From NCBI GenBank assembly GCA_009767595.1, contig VSDK01023723.1:86946-150945 (forward strand): a DNA stretch of 64,000 nt, in the 5' to 3' direction. This document shows, piece after piece, positions 22,300 through 33,899 of the stretch. The DNA comes from Symbiodinium kawagutii. Taxonomy: Eukaryota; Sar; Dinophyceae; Suessiales; Symbiodiniaceae. Position numbers and translations under genes: made by a program. The notes under the pieces were generated by a model. The model saw only the letters and a list, made by a program, of their open reading frames with translations. It was not told the origin of the DNA and made no database searches. The stretch's first letter is position 1; every line of letters begins with the position of its first letter.

Positions 22300-23590
22300 T
22301 AAACCCAAAATCACTGAGTACATCAAGAGTTTTTCGCAATTTCTTTGAGCAACGTTCAATTGACAGAAACTTCCACATGCTTTATGCTATAGCAACCGCC
22401 TGTCAGACAATGACATTGCGGCTAAGGATGGTAGCCAAGTTCTCTCCCGGCAGCAGTAGTCAGCCATCAGATGGACAGGAAACGCGACAGGACTCGTTTC
22501 GCGACCTCCTTGTGTGATGGCTCATCTTCTGCACAGCTCAGCTGTTGGTTCATGGTGGGTCAAGTCACCAGCTCCTGCTACATGAAGCATTCATGAACGA
22601 GCAACCAGTATTGACCACTCATAGTTTATTACCATTCAGTGACCATCATAGTTTATTACCATTCGGTAATTACTCATTATTTAAAATTTAATTGGTAGTT
22701 TGTTCATTACTAGTTGCTTTGTTCGGTTTGCAGTTTGCTTTTGGACAAGTTCCAAGTCTGTGAGATGATCGACGAGTCTGCAAAGGGGGAAACAATTGGT
22801 AGCATCCTGCGGCCTACCAAAATATGACCAGCTGTTGATTAGCAGATTTCCGAAGCCGTTGAATACTTCACAACCAACCTGGCGTGTTGCCCCCGGGCCG
22901 CGTCAAAATCAGAAGTTGGGATTCGGTATTAGTTAATTAATAAGTACTTAGGGAATCTTGGGGAATCACCAAGTTTTGTTGCTTGCTTCATGTTACTCTC
23001 TAGTTCCCATTTGCAAACCAGATGGTTAGAAAACCTTTCCATGAACCCATGAACCACTTTGTACAAAAGCGCCTAGCGCAGCCGTGTGTTTCGACAAAGG
23101 GCCCGGTTGATCTGAGACAAAAAGCTGGAGGCCGTTGGCAACAGGAGCGAACCCCTAAGGGACTTTGCAAGACAAATTTCAGCAACGCTGAGACCTGCTG
23201 GTAGTTTGTCGTAATCTCTGACTTGGCAGCATCACTGGCGAGCTTCGGGTCAGCAGCAAGATGCAGGGTAAGCGACAGCACGCAACAACGTTGACTTTGA
23301 CTGACCCGAGCAACTTCTTTGATGCCAGGTCTCTCTGAGTTCTCCGCGACTTTGAGTCACAGCGTCAGTGGCTTTTGGAATCAAATCAGTACAGGCGCCA
23401 CACAGCAGTCGCTGTCATTTTTGTTGCGTCCTGATACATCACAACAAATGTCGCTTACCTTTGCACTTTGGACAAACATGCTAGATATCTAGCAGCCGAA
23501 AAGACCGTTTTGATCAAGCTGTGACTTCAACTGAGCAGCGTTCAAAACCCCAATGATTGCCTTTCAATTAGAGGTTGATCTAGGGATGGG
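22300..23590. other. No gene assigned
   Basis: Both strands over 23000-23281 are open (minus strand 93 codons containing ADPKLASDAAKSEITTNYQQ). The minus reading looks more protein-like, but there is no family match and no splice support. Confidence 0.3.
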
Positions 23591-23840
23591 CTCGCGAAAG
23601 TGAAATGCATGGTCGCGTAAGCTCCGCGAAAGCCCAAGCGAAAGCACAATGTACAAAGCACGACGCGAAAGGTTGGCGAAAGTGATCATAACTTCACATG
23701 TTAGGTTCATTACGCAGTGTTTAATCTGGAAAATTCGACTCACGACGCGAAAGGTTGGCGAAAGAGATATGCTTTTTTTTTCCTTCGCGAAAGCTAACGC
23801 TGTGGTCGCGAAAGCGATGCGAAAGGTTCGCGAAAGCTGA
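23590..23840. repeat. GCGAAAG-rich block
   Basis: Eleven GCGAAAG heptamers in about 250 bp, most in the plus orientation within CGCGAAAG. Two copies of CGACGCGAAAGGTTGGCGAA lie at 23661 and 23743. Confidence 0.9.
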
Positions 23841-24057
23841 TTGTTTTTGCAAGCCCATGAACTGGGGGTTTAGAACATGGCTCAACTAGCTTTATCATCT
23901 TTATAATCAATCAAAACAGTTTGATGAAGTCGCATTGAACTATCAAAAATCATCATCAATGTGTCAGTCCTAGCCCTGGGGCGCGGCGCGGACCTGCAGG
24001 GGAGATTCGTTGCTTGACCAGGCGATTGCACTGGTTCGAACTTCAATCCGAGGCATG

Positions 24058-24093
24058 GTCAAGGGAGTCAAGGGAGTCAAGGGAGTCAAGGGC
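24058..24093. repeat. 9-bp tandem repeat GTCAAGGGA
   Basis: Four near-perfect copies. They make the minus strand read Ser-Leu-Asp repeats, which is not evidence of a gene. Confidence 0.9.
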
Positions 24094-24509
24094 TTGGATT
24101 TTTATAGGTTCTGATTCTTTTTTCTCCCCGAAAGGAGAATTGAAAGCTCTGAACTTGGCTCTTGGGTTCCAGATCATTCTAGATTCAAAAGCATTGAACC
24201 TGGGTGACAAGGAGTCTGTAAGCACTAGTTGCCAATGTCACCACGAGAGGATGACCATGCACTTCGCACATGATGATCTGAACTGGCAAAGAAAAACGGA
24301 TGCTTCAGAAATACCAAATGAATCCAAATGACATCTTCATGTGATTTCATGTGACTTCTGGTTGCTCATTTTGTTCAACTTCCTTGGATGTGCAAGCGGT
24401 CTGTTGTGGACCTATGTTCCATGAACAATGAGATCGTATGCACTTGGTATTTGCGCATCCTACAGAGCTTTCTACCAATCTACACACACACACACACACT
24501 GCTCGTCAC

Positions 24510-24702
24510 AAAGCGGAACACGATTTCTCACGACGATTCCCAAGCAGCGGTATCTCGTTGCAAGGGGTTCTGCCACGGTGCCAACCCCTCCAGCAGCCAG
24601 GTGCTCGCACGAAGTCTTATCAGAAGACACAGTGGAAGCAATAAGGAGACCTCAGGGCGTCTTGCGGAGTTAGGAAAGGCGATATGGGGTGATGCCATGT
24701 GA
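24510..24702 (+). CDS. Candidate exon, unknown
   Basis: Open frame reading VTKRNTISHDDSQAAVSRCK then GFCHGANPSSSQVLARSLIR with a stop at 24700. An overlapping frame (VARGSATVPTPPAARCSHEV) is also open. No domain is recognised. Confidence 0.3.
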
Positions 24703-25210
24703 GGTCGTTTGCGGCTATCCGCCGGCGAAACTGTATTTTGATTGGTATGTATGTCTTCATTGCTTCACCGGCAGTCATTCATTGCATCTGGTTTGAAAGC
24801 TATCTGAAGAAAGAGTTGTGAAGATTCGTTTACAAGGTGGCTAGTGAGCCATGCTTTGGTAGTCATCTTCATCGTAGCTCAGCAAGCCGGTAAGACGTCA
24901 CTTGCATTCTGAGTTGGGATGGTCATACGGCAGTCTCAGTCAACTCGAAGGCTCTAAGAGACTTAGAAACAATTGACGGCTGAATACATCTGCAACCCAT
25001 CAGCAAACTAGTTTGAATGATAAGACATGTGAACTATTTTCATGGTTTCTCCACTATCAAGAATTAAAACCAGTGACCATGAACCAGATTCTAGCCACTA
25101 GTAATTTACCATGATCATTAATCACTATCAATCATATTATAGCATATGATAGCCAGTAATAACCGTGGCTTAACCACTATTGATGGCCATGATTAATCCT
25201 ATGACCCCAG

Positions 25211-25319
25211 GAAAGCCCACGGCATCACTGCCGCAGGAGAAACGATCGCTGGGACGATGCTGAAAGAGGCCTGCGGTGTCCTGCCGTTTCTTTGCACAGC
25301 TCTCGCAGTGCACGCGCAG
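25211..25319 (+). CDS. Orphan exon, unknown protein
   Basis: Follows TATGACCCCAG and ends GCGCAG before GCTGGC (GC donor). It encodes KAHGITAAGETIAGTMLKEA then CGVLPFLCTALAVHAQ, with a possible hydrophobic helix at its end. Phases are consistent (2 in, 0 out). Confidence 0.45.
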
Positions 25320-25643
25320 GCTGGCAGGAAAGACACATACATATTATGCATACATCTATATGTATATTTACATATATATATATATACGCATGATATACAC
25401 TTATATGTCTATATATACACATGCATCTATATACGAATAAACTTGCGATCAATTACATATGGACATGAAAATGATGTGTATGGGACTGTATTGTTTCATA
25501 AGATCAATTTTGACGGAGAGCGGTTTCTTCCACTTCGGCGTGATTGCAGCAGCTCTGCCAGGTAATCCTGCGACACGAAGGGTGGGAGTTCCCAGCGTTG
25601 CGATCCATTGGAATCCACATGGGCAGATCGGACGGGTGAAAGC

Positions 25644-25710
25644 TGGTTGGTGCTGGTTGATGCTGGTTGATGCTGGTTGATGCTGGTTGATGCTGGTTGA
25701 TGCTGGTTGC
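25644..25710. repeat. 10-bp minisatellite TGCTGGTTGA
   Basis: Six near-perfect tandem copies. The minus-strand frame reads Gln-His-Gln-Pro repeats, an artefact. Confidence 0.95.
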
Positions 25711-26662
25711 CTTCCGCTTGGCCAAGTCGACACCGCAGCCGCAGTTGTACTCGTAACTTTCATTTGCGAGTGCTTAGTAGGCCAGCGCAAAGTTTGTCCC
25801 CATGTTTTCTGTGATAATCTTGGAGACAGGGTGACACAGGCACCAATTCCCAAACTGGACCTGGGGATTGTTGGCCAAAGTGGAAGTCACGCATGCTGAA
25901 TCTTCGAGTCTCCCATGGCTTCTGAAAAACTCGTTGGGAACTGTTTCCCAGGAATTGCCCTTTGTGCGCCAGACCAGTGTCGGAGCCTCAAATGCCATGG
26001 CTGTCCTGCCACTCAGAATGGATCAACAGATTGGACATCCAGCAGCTGGGGAAATCCTAGGGAACCGTTTTTGTATGCCGTGGTTCTTCACTGTGACATT
26101 CGTTCGATTTTGTCAGGGTATTTCAGATGTATTTACATCGTTGTACACGTCCACCTCTGGAAGGATTTTAGAGAACGTTCTTCTGCCCAGAAAGAAGGAA
26201 CAATTGAGGCGTCCTGTAAATTCAGAGCATGAAGAGTCATAGAACAAGTGCACTGCAAGTGTATCAAGACACAACTTCATCTAGCACAGATCAGCCACAC
26301 AGAAGGCAGTTCAGTTTGTAGAGCTGGAGTTTCCTGCAACAAGTAGAGCGCTCGCTGTTCTCTCGGCAGCAAACGCATGATATTGGGAAGACTCTACATT
26401 TGAAGATGATAGGTAACAGGCAACAGGGTGAAAGCCAGGTCTGAACTGATGATGGTTTGTGATGGTCAAATCATACTTAAGAAGCTGATTGTCACTAGGC
26501 TTAAAAGTTATCTTAGAGCTCAAAACCACGATGTTTCAGGCATTGTTTGTCACGACTCATTGCTGTGCATTCCAGACTCTGCAGGTGATTGGCTTTGCCA
26601 TGGCACGGTGTGTTTCTTACTTCTAAAATCAGGAGCTTACTAAACTCATCTGCTCTTCTTGT

Positions 26663-26719
26663 TATCTTGTTGTTGTTGTTGATGATGTTGTTGTAGTTGT
26701 TGATGATGATAATTATGGT

Positions 26720-26762
<43 letters not shown>

Positions 26763-26775
26763 AATGATAATGATG
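26663..26775. repeat. GTT and GAT trinucleotide runs
   Basis: Open in several frames (poly-Asp, poly-Ser); no gene is implied. Confidence 0.95.
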
Positions 26776-26884
26776 ATATCTTGACTGTCATGCTAGAGTT
26801 TCTCCGACCACACATGTTGGCTAATCACAACGATCCATCCCCGCAAACCAATGGAAACCCCGTTCGGCAAATCCGCAGAACAGG

Positions 26885-27046
26885 ATGACAATTGAATCGA
26901 CTCATCCGGCCAACGATCCGCATCGTGACGAGGATCAGCTTCCAAATGATCCTTTTGACATTCCACGCACGCTACCCGAAAGGCCTGAAAGGCAGTGGCC
27001 GGGTGGTGGAGGTTCCCAAGCCATGAACAGCCTGACGATCTCCTGA
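26885..27046 (+). CDS. Short ORF, 53 residues, unknown
   Basis: Reads MTIESTHPANDPHRDEDQLP then NDPFDIPRTLPERPERQW and a Gly-rich end. It is hydrophilic, acidic and Pro-rich like a disordered linker. Protein-like composition is the only support. Confidence 0.3.
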   Translation: MTIESTHPANDPHRDEDQLPNDPFDIPRTLPERPERQWPGGGGSQAMNSLTIS

Positions 27047-27894
27047 GAATTCTTCAAGTCTTTTTTGTTTGAATCAAAAGTCGCGTTGACTCCTTTGTTT
27101 ATATTAGCTTTGGGATTAATTTGTCAAGTGAGATTTTCAAGGATGTCATGCTTTGATATGCTTTGTATGGTGGGGTTGGGCCCAGGATTGTGATAGGAAA
27201 GCCCGTTCTACTGAGGACATCTCACCTGCTGACACTCAATAGATGGGTGCCTTTGCTAGATAATTTCATGGGTTTCGCCATATGTGTCTCATTTGACTGG
27301 TGGGGGTTGGAAGGAGCGACCTCCGTTCGCTGTGTTCATACAAAGTAACTGCATGGCAGTCGCATGGCCTGGTGGTCATGGTGGTCGAGGAGATTCACAA
27401 AATCGGATCAAACAGGATCAAACAGATACCATTCGCGTGCGCAACATGTCAGCCTATGATGGTACCAATATGTATCAATGGAAAGAGAATGGGGTATCAC
27501 ATGATATCACCATTTGCAGTGGAGAGGGTTTTTGTAACGACTGTCCTTAGCTTGAGATTTGCGATGTCATCAAGGCTCTGCAAGGCAGTTGAACAACTCT
27601 TGATTCTGTCTGACAGCTGATTTAGACCGTAGGGCTGGTTGGTGAGAGTCCGGCGGCCGGTGTGCAGAGTATGCTTTTGTTGATGTTGTTTCTTGCAATT
27701 TGTACATGGTTCATCATGGTTCACCTATCTATTTCTCAGATATCCCAGCTTCATACATTGTATGGATATAGCTGGGGGTCTCGGCAGCATCTCCATTTTG
27801 GAGTCGATAGTACTTTGAGTCAAATCACCACCCACACAAATTGAGGGGCGATAGAGGGGTTGTCTCCGGTTGCGTGGCCGGCGGTGCGGTGAGA

Positions 27895-29701
27895 ATGGCA
27901 AAAAGGTCAAAAGTCTTGATAGCATCATGGGACTCGCTGGGAGATGGCGATGACATATCAGTGACTGTCCGAAATTTGAATGGCAATGAGTTGGGCCAAC
28001 TACACAGTTTCCAAAGTGCGACTGTGGGGGATCTTGAGGCTGAATGTTTGGATCCACAAGGACCTCTGTTTGAACATATCAACAGTCCAATTCTCAACTT
28101 TTACACGACAGCCGACCCAGAGCAGGAGTTGCCACTGCATGTGCAGTTGCGTGAGCTAGGTCCAAGCCTTATCATCGAGCAGGCGCATGTGGGAATTTGT
28201 TTGGAGATGTGGCCTGACACCGGAAAATTTCTGAAAGCCATGCACCACAGCAAATTCAATCCACGGTCCAAGACTTTTGACATCTTCTGGACGGCAAGAA
28301 AGGCACAGAAGGTTCCTGTTCGAGAGGCTCTGCGCTTGGTTAAGGATGTGCTCTCTGGAACAGCCAGCCATGCAGAAAGCGAATGCCAATTTGTGCAGGT
28401 TTTTGGAAGGCTCATGAGTTCGCTGGATCAGTTCGACATCTTCAACTTGGTGCGTTTGCAAAACTCAGTGCTTGGACTGAGGACATTGAAAGATGGGGTT
28501 TGTCGATATTTACTCGACCTCGCTCGCACGGTTGCTACGTCCATGGTCAATGATCCACCGAATTTGCCGCCAGTGTTCTTCAACCGGCCGTATGGAGGAT
28601 ATGGTGTTGTCGGCCATGACTTTCCTTCACAGTTCAGCCGATATTTGGTTCGTTCCCTGGGAGTCAACCCTGGCTTTCAATGGAAGCTCGTCGCCAGCTG
28701 CTTGCTCAGTTTGGAGGGTGCAGAAGAAAGTCGTGAATGTTTCAAAAATGACCAACAGAAATTGAACCTTGAAGAGCCGCCTGAGATGTTTCAGACCCTT
28801 CACCCTGACGAGATTCTGCAGATGGTTCACGTGCAGCTGCGTTTGTCCTGTTGCAAAGTGGCGAAGGTTCAAGGATCACTCAGCGAGGTGGGGGTCCAGG
28901 GGGGAACCTGGTTGATGGATGTTGATGGTTGGTACCTTGCATTGTAGCAGTTGCTAGATGGTGAGTTTACCACCAACATCGAGTTTCTGGTACGGGGAAT
29001 AGAACAATTCAGCCCCTGATGACAAAATCTATTTCGAGATGTCTTGAGCAAGGGCATCATGGGGGGATTCCTATCCACGCTCAAGGCTTCCGCCTGTCAG
29101 GTTTGCGTCAAGATTCTGGCAGAGCTACTCCGCTACGAGCTGAAGCATGTGAAGTTCCAAGATTTTGAAGGCCTAGAGCAGGAAATCCAGATTTTCGACC
29201 GAGAAACCGAGCACATGGATCCAGATCGACGTGGATCTTTGCTGCTCGTTTCTGATCTCCCATCCTCCTTGAAGGACGATGTACTCACATCTACATTTGG
29301 AAATGGCGCCCGCATGATCTTGTGCCACGCTGATGCCTAAGTAGCTAGTCATGGTGGTTTCTGTGTCGAAATGACCGGCTCACTCATGCCATGCACTTCC
29401 AATTGGGCGATGGCAAAACATCGCGTGTGCAATGTGCTGGGATCCCTCTGCAGGTGGGGCATGTAGTTGAATTGGTCAAAGCGGAAGGGGTTCCCAAAGA
29501 TGTTCGGAGAACCAGTGTCAATGTGAAAAGTTGCCTTCTTTAGTCACCTCAGCGGCAAGCACTTTTTGGACATTTGCAAGTGAAGTTGCGGGATTCCCAA
29601 GCAACTTGCAATGGAGGATCGACACAACACCGATGCCCAAAATGATTGATGTACCTTCAATGATAAGCTTTGATCACATCTTGGAAGGGTATCTTTGTTG
29701 A
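27895..29701 (+). CDS. Large gene of unknown function; 3' half frame-broken
   Basis: ATG at 27895 (MAKRSKVLIASWDSLGDGDD) opens 331 intact codons to 28887, far longer than any other non-repeat ORF here. The stretch DISVTVRNLNGNELGQLHSF resembles ubiquitin-like N-termini seen in many dinoflagellate proteins; the rest is not recognised. A 60-nt intron fits 28888-28947 (GAG|GTGGGG to CATTGTAG|CAG, phase 0), after which the frame goes on QLLDGEFTTNIEFLVRGIEQ. Coding-like text then continues but changes frame: near 29015 (SPDDKIYFEMS), near 29043 (SKGIMGGFLSTLKASACQVC to HADA, stop 29338), after 29349 (MHFQLGDGKTSRVQCAGIPL) and near 29525 (EKLPSLVTSAASTFWTFASE to stop 29699). The first 330 codons may be functional, with the rest a decayed 3' part; draft-sequence indels could look the same. 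Confidence 0.6.
28888..28947 (+). other. Predicted 60-nt intron
   Basis: GTGGGGGTCC start and TTGCATTGTAG end. Removing it bypasses the stop at 28945 and keeps the frame. It is very short compared with other introns in the window. Confidence 0.5.
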
Positions 29702-29702
29702 C

Positions 29703-31458
29703 ACACCGCCCACTATACATGATGATATGATACATTATTATATTATATGACATGGTATATACAGTCTAGTATAGCATACAGTAGCATCGCATAGCATAGC
29801 AGAGTAGAGTAGAGCATAGTATAATAAAGTATAGTATAGTGCGCTAGGGTATGCTTCATTTCCTATTTACTATGCTATATATTTATATTTATTTATATAT
29901 ATATATATATTGTTGTTGCACAAATATGGGCTTGGCCAAAAACGATGTACCCCCATAGCTGGTTAGTTTCCATACTAATAATTGTCACTAGTGGATGGTT
30001 AGTAGGTACCACCATGGACATGCACAAACCACTAGGCGTTTGAGCCAACCGCCTTATGATCAATTGTTAGCCCCTCTCATCAACCACTACTAATGGTTAT
30101 AACCCCCATACAACCCACTTAAACCCCAATAAAACCAGCATGGCTATGGCTAAACATAGTTCCTGCTAAACCAGTTAGTAGGTACCACCATGGCTATGGA
30201 TAGACCCAAACGATCTGCTCCATGGTTCCTGCTTTCCCGTTGAAAGCTGGACCCCCAAATGTCCGTCACGGCGCGCAGGGCTGGAGCTCAACTGCCCGAG
30301 CTCCTTGCCGTGTTTTTCGCCTCGCGAGGTCCTGGCGGATCGTTTCCACCATGGCATGGTGGGTCATCATGGTGAAGAGTTGGTTCATCATGGTTCATAC
30401 TGGTTCACCATGATGGTTTATGATGGTTCATGATGGTTCATGATGGTTCATGATGGTTCACGATGGTTCACGATGGTTGATACTGGTGAACGATGGTTCA
30501 TGTTTGTTTATACTGCTTAATGATGGTTTATACTGCTTAATGATGGTTGATCATGGCGGTGAACAACGGCCAAGAACGGTTGGTGATGGTTCACAGTGGT
30601 TGAGAATGCTTGGTAATGGCTTGTGGTGCTTCATGAGGGTTTGTATTGCCTGACAAAGGTTACTGATCGTTACTGGTTAATGACTATGAATGATGGGTAA
30701 TGATGGTTTATGATCATGCGTGACACGCTATGATGATGAATGATGGTTAGTGATGGCTAGTGATGGTTAGTGATGATTAGTGATGGTTAGTCATGATTAG
30801 TGATGGTCAGTGATGCATAATATGGGCACATAGTCCTCAATGATCACAGAGGTGCAATTGATGATGATGATGGTTTGGCCATTTTCATCGTCACAAATCA
30901 GTGGATACTGCATACCCGCCACGCGAAGGGGAGCCAGCTGTGAGCAGAAGCCACGTGGGACTCAAGGATGACAGACCATGACTGCATAGACACCAGCAAG
31001 TTACCCTTGTCAAACATTGTCGGCGATTATTAGTTGACCCTAGTTACCCATTAATCAACCACTATAAGGACTATCAAACACTATCAACAGTCGCCAGCTG
31101 TGTTTTACCACTATTTACCGGGATTAATACATGCTTAACACGCTACTGGTATCAACAAGTATGAAGGACACCTACCATTTTTCACCATTATTCACTTCCT
31201 TGGAGCCATCTGTTAAAAGATGTGGTTTTCGCCAGCTCATAATCTGTGACTGAAGATGGATCCACTGGATCGGAAATCAATGACGGGTCGGGCCAAACCA
31301 TTCCAAATGATGAACATTTTCTGGTTGGTGGTTTGAGTCGATTATGTTGTATTTTCAACCAGACTTGGGACGATGGCTTCAAAGTGACTAGTTTCCTTCG
31401 AGCTGGGTCATAGCCACCAGATGCCACCAGTGACTCAGTTGCTGTTGGAACGAACCCA
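29703..31458. repeat. Low-complexity spacer
   Basis: ATAGTATAGCAT words (29740-29880), a TA run (29880-29910), then GATGGTTCAT decamers (30411-30545) and GATGGTTAGT words (30730-30820). A GC-rich island at 30240-30350 is open on both strands (plus: MSVTARRAGAQLPELLAVFF), not assigned. Confidence 0.6.
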
Positions 31459-31459
31459 G

Positions 31460-31541
31460 CAGTGGCTGCGCTGAGGCCTCCTGGGCCTGCGAGTCCGCAG
31501 AGTCCGCAAGCAAGGCGCGCGGCACGTCGCAGCTGCGGATG
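31460..31541 (+). CDS. Orphan exon candidate
   Basis: Between GAACCCAG and ATG|GTACAG. Two frames are open: SGCAEASWACESAESASKAR and VAALRPPGPASPQSPQARRA. Base composition is strongly coding-like against the AT-rich flanks. Identity is unknown. Confidence 0.35.
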
Positions 31542-31627
31542 GTACAGGCTGGTAGTCAGTGGTAGCCACTGGGAACCAGGAGCAACGAGTAGTAACCAGC
31601 ATTCATTAAGAGGTGTGAACCAGTGGT

Positions 31628-31740
31628 GCTGGTGGTGGTGGTGGTGGTGGTGGTCGTCGTAGTAGTAGTAGTAGCAGCAGCAGCAATAATAATAGTAATT
31701 TGTAGCAGGAGGAGCAGCGGCAGCAGCAGCAGTGGTGCCA
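31628..31740. repeat. GGT, AGT and AGC trinucleotide runs
   Basis: Compound trinucleotide microsatellite. It creates a 206-codon minus-strand frame that is not a gene. Confidence 0.95.
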
Positions 31741-32427
31741 ACAGCAGAAGCAGAAGTAGTACCAATCATTGACTTCCATGATTCACCAGCACCACTCCTT
31801 AACATCATCGTTATGACTACTGGTCATTATCAACCCAATAGTAGTACTCATCGTTAAGCACTAGTAATCACCACTATGCAGTCATTATTGATCATGAGTG
31901 ATCATCATTAATCAACATTAATCATCACTATGTAGATCTAGTAGTCATTATTGATCATTGTTAATCACAATTTCATCAATATTTTTCCTGTAAGATCTCA
32001 TGAGTCAGTGACCATGAAGCATGATTGGCCATCAAGATTTGCCATTTACTTGCAATCGACCATCTTCTTTCCCCAAAGTCTCCTCACTGTTCAAATGCTG
32101 TCGCTCAGGGAAGGTCCCATGAGGGTGCCATCGAATCCAAGACTTTCTTCGTTCAGAATGACACATCATTAGCCATCACTGACTGAACCATTCACAACTT
32201 CAGTGTTTGATCAGTTGGTGATTGTTGACCATTGTTGACAATCACTTACCGCCGTTGACGATCATGAAGTATCATGAATCATGCTTAATTAACCATAATC
32301 AAATATCACCAAGCACTACATGAACGAGTCCAGTATCATGTGAACAAAATATCACTAAGCAATATGTGTAAAAAGATATCCAGTACCAAGCCATGATTCA
32401 TCCGTATGGAGTTTTCTCACCTCTCAG

Positions 32428-32529
32428 GGTGCAACCAATTCACCGCGCAAGGCCTCTGGCCAGGAGTCCCCGTACGGCCTTGAGGCGGGAAGCAGTGATT
32501 TGGTGGTGATGGTGATGGGATTGCTTCAG
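32428..32529 (+). CDS. Orphan exon, unknown protein
   Basis: Follows CACCTCTCAG and ends TTCAG before GTGGGC, 34 codons in phase 0: GATNSPRKASGQESPYGLEA then GSSDLVVMVMGLLQ. Good splice sites at both ends. Confidence 0.45.
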
Positions 32530-32777
32530 GTGGGCACCTAATACTGGATATAGAGATAGATATGAATAGATGTGAATATGAACTTGCACACACATATATA
32601 TATATATATGTAATTAAATATATAATTACATCTCTCTATATATATATATATATTTTACATGCGCGCAAACATGGATATATGCAAAAACACGGTATAGTTG
32701 TGGTATATACCAGTTTCTCATACCTAGATGTCATGTTTCACCAGTAGAATCCCTTTCATAGTACACGTCCTCCCCAG

Positions 32778-32857
32778 CTAGGCCTGCCTCCAGCAGCCCG
32801 GCCCTGGGGAATCAGCAGCGCGGGGTCCTGTCGCTGGGACGGGGCGGGATCAACATG
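32778..32857 (+). CDS. Orphan exon, unknown protein
   Basis: Follows CTCCCCAG and ends AACATG before GTAGCC. The frame RPASSSPALGNQQRGVLSLG then RGGINM or the frame LGLPPAARPWGISSAGSCRW may be used; phase 0 from the preceding exon favours the second. The two exons may belong to one gene. Confidence 0.4.
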
Positions 32858-33625
32858 GTAGCCATGTTTGTAGGTGGTGATCTCTACCATAGACCCTCCC
32901 AGGTAGGGCCAGGAGACTATCTAAGCATGTTGAAGGCTAACATGGTGAATCAACATGTAGTGGCTGAACGTGGTGAACTGACACCGTGACTAAGCCTTGA
33001 ACGTCCTTAGACCTTATGACCATGATGAACTGATGAACATTACTTTTTTTGAGGTGGCTGAACTGGCCCTCATAACCATGGTGAACATGTCACCAGTTCC
33101 AAAGCGCCTCATGATGATGGTCTGTGAATGACTGATACATAATGATGCAAGCCAGTCAGTATTGCTCGTGTATGTTCCGGAAGCATTCCCAGCATGATCA
33201 TTCCTTGTGATGCAGGTTGTCCACATGATTCAGCTACAAAATGATTGGTATACCAATGAAACCCGTGATAGTTGTTCTTATGATCATTGTTGGCATGACT
33301 TTGTCTCTACCTACTGACAAACGCCACCCTCAGCGAAACGATTGCAGTTGCTTCTGGTTTCTCCTAGACGATTCATGGGAATAGCGGAGACAGTGGGATA
33401 ACCAAGTGGCAGAACTTCAAGTTTCGCAGGGAGGTACTACTTGGTACACATTGTGCAGATCCGCATGTATTTCCGGAGCCATTTACAGAATACTCCAAAG
33501 GACTACTATATATGACTTACAAACCAGTCATATGTTTTCATTGTTTTTATCAAACAATATATATTCACATATATATACATACATACTATTGGGTATATAT
33601 TCATGATTTCCAAAGATTTTGCAAG

Positions 33626-33697
33626 TCATCTTGCCGGGTCTGCCTCACAGCGTCCGCCTGCGAGGCCTTTGGGCAGCCCTCGGCAAGTTCTTCCAAG
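33626..33697 (+). CDS. Orphan exon candidate
   Basis: GC-rich island between TTTTGCAAG and TTCCAAG|GTCCAG. Possible readings include SHLAGSASQRPPARPLGSPR. Function is unknown; it may continue the gene of the two exons just upstream. Confidence 0.35.
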
Positions 33698-33899
33698 GTC
33701 CAGCTTTGACCATCTGTGGCACCGAACAGACAGCATACATACTGACACACATGTGGCTATGGGTCAATATTAACCAACCAATAATAGGGGATAATGACCA
33801 ACAATAACAAGGGAAACAATGGTTAATGATAGGGGAACCAGGAGTACGGGGTTTTGACCCACTGCAATGTGTATCACACATGTAATATGTATATAGACT

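Noticed and set aside
23590..23840. CRISPR-like array of GCGAAAG words
   Set aside because: Repeats are only 7-8 bp with irregular spacing in a eukaryotic context; not a CRISPR.
25449..25853. 134-codon minus-strand frame with Gln-His-Gln-Pro repeats
   Set aside because: The repetitive part is a 10-bp minisatellite; flanks show no domain.
31188..31808. 206-codon minus-strand frame
   Set aside because: Held open by trinucleotide runs (poly-Tyr, poly-His, poly-Ala); no domain.
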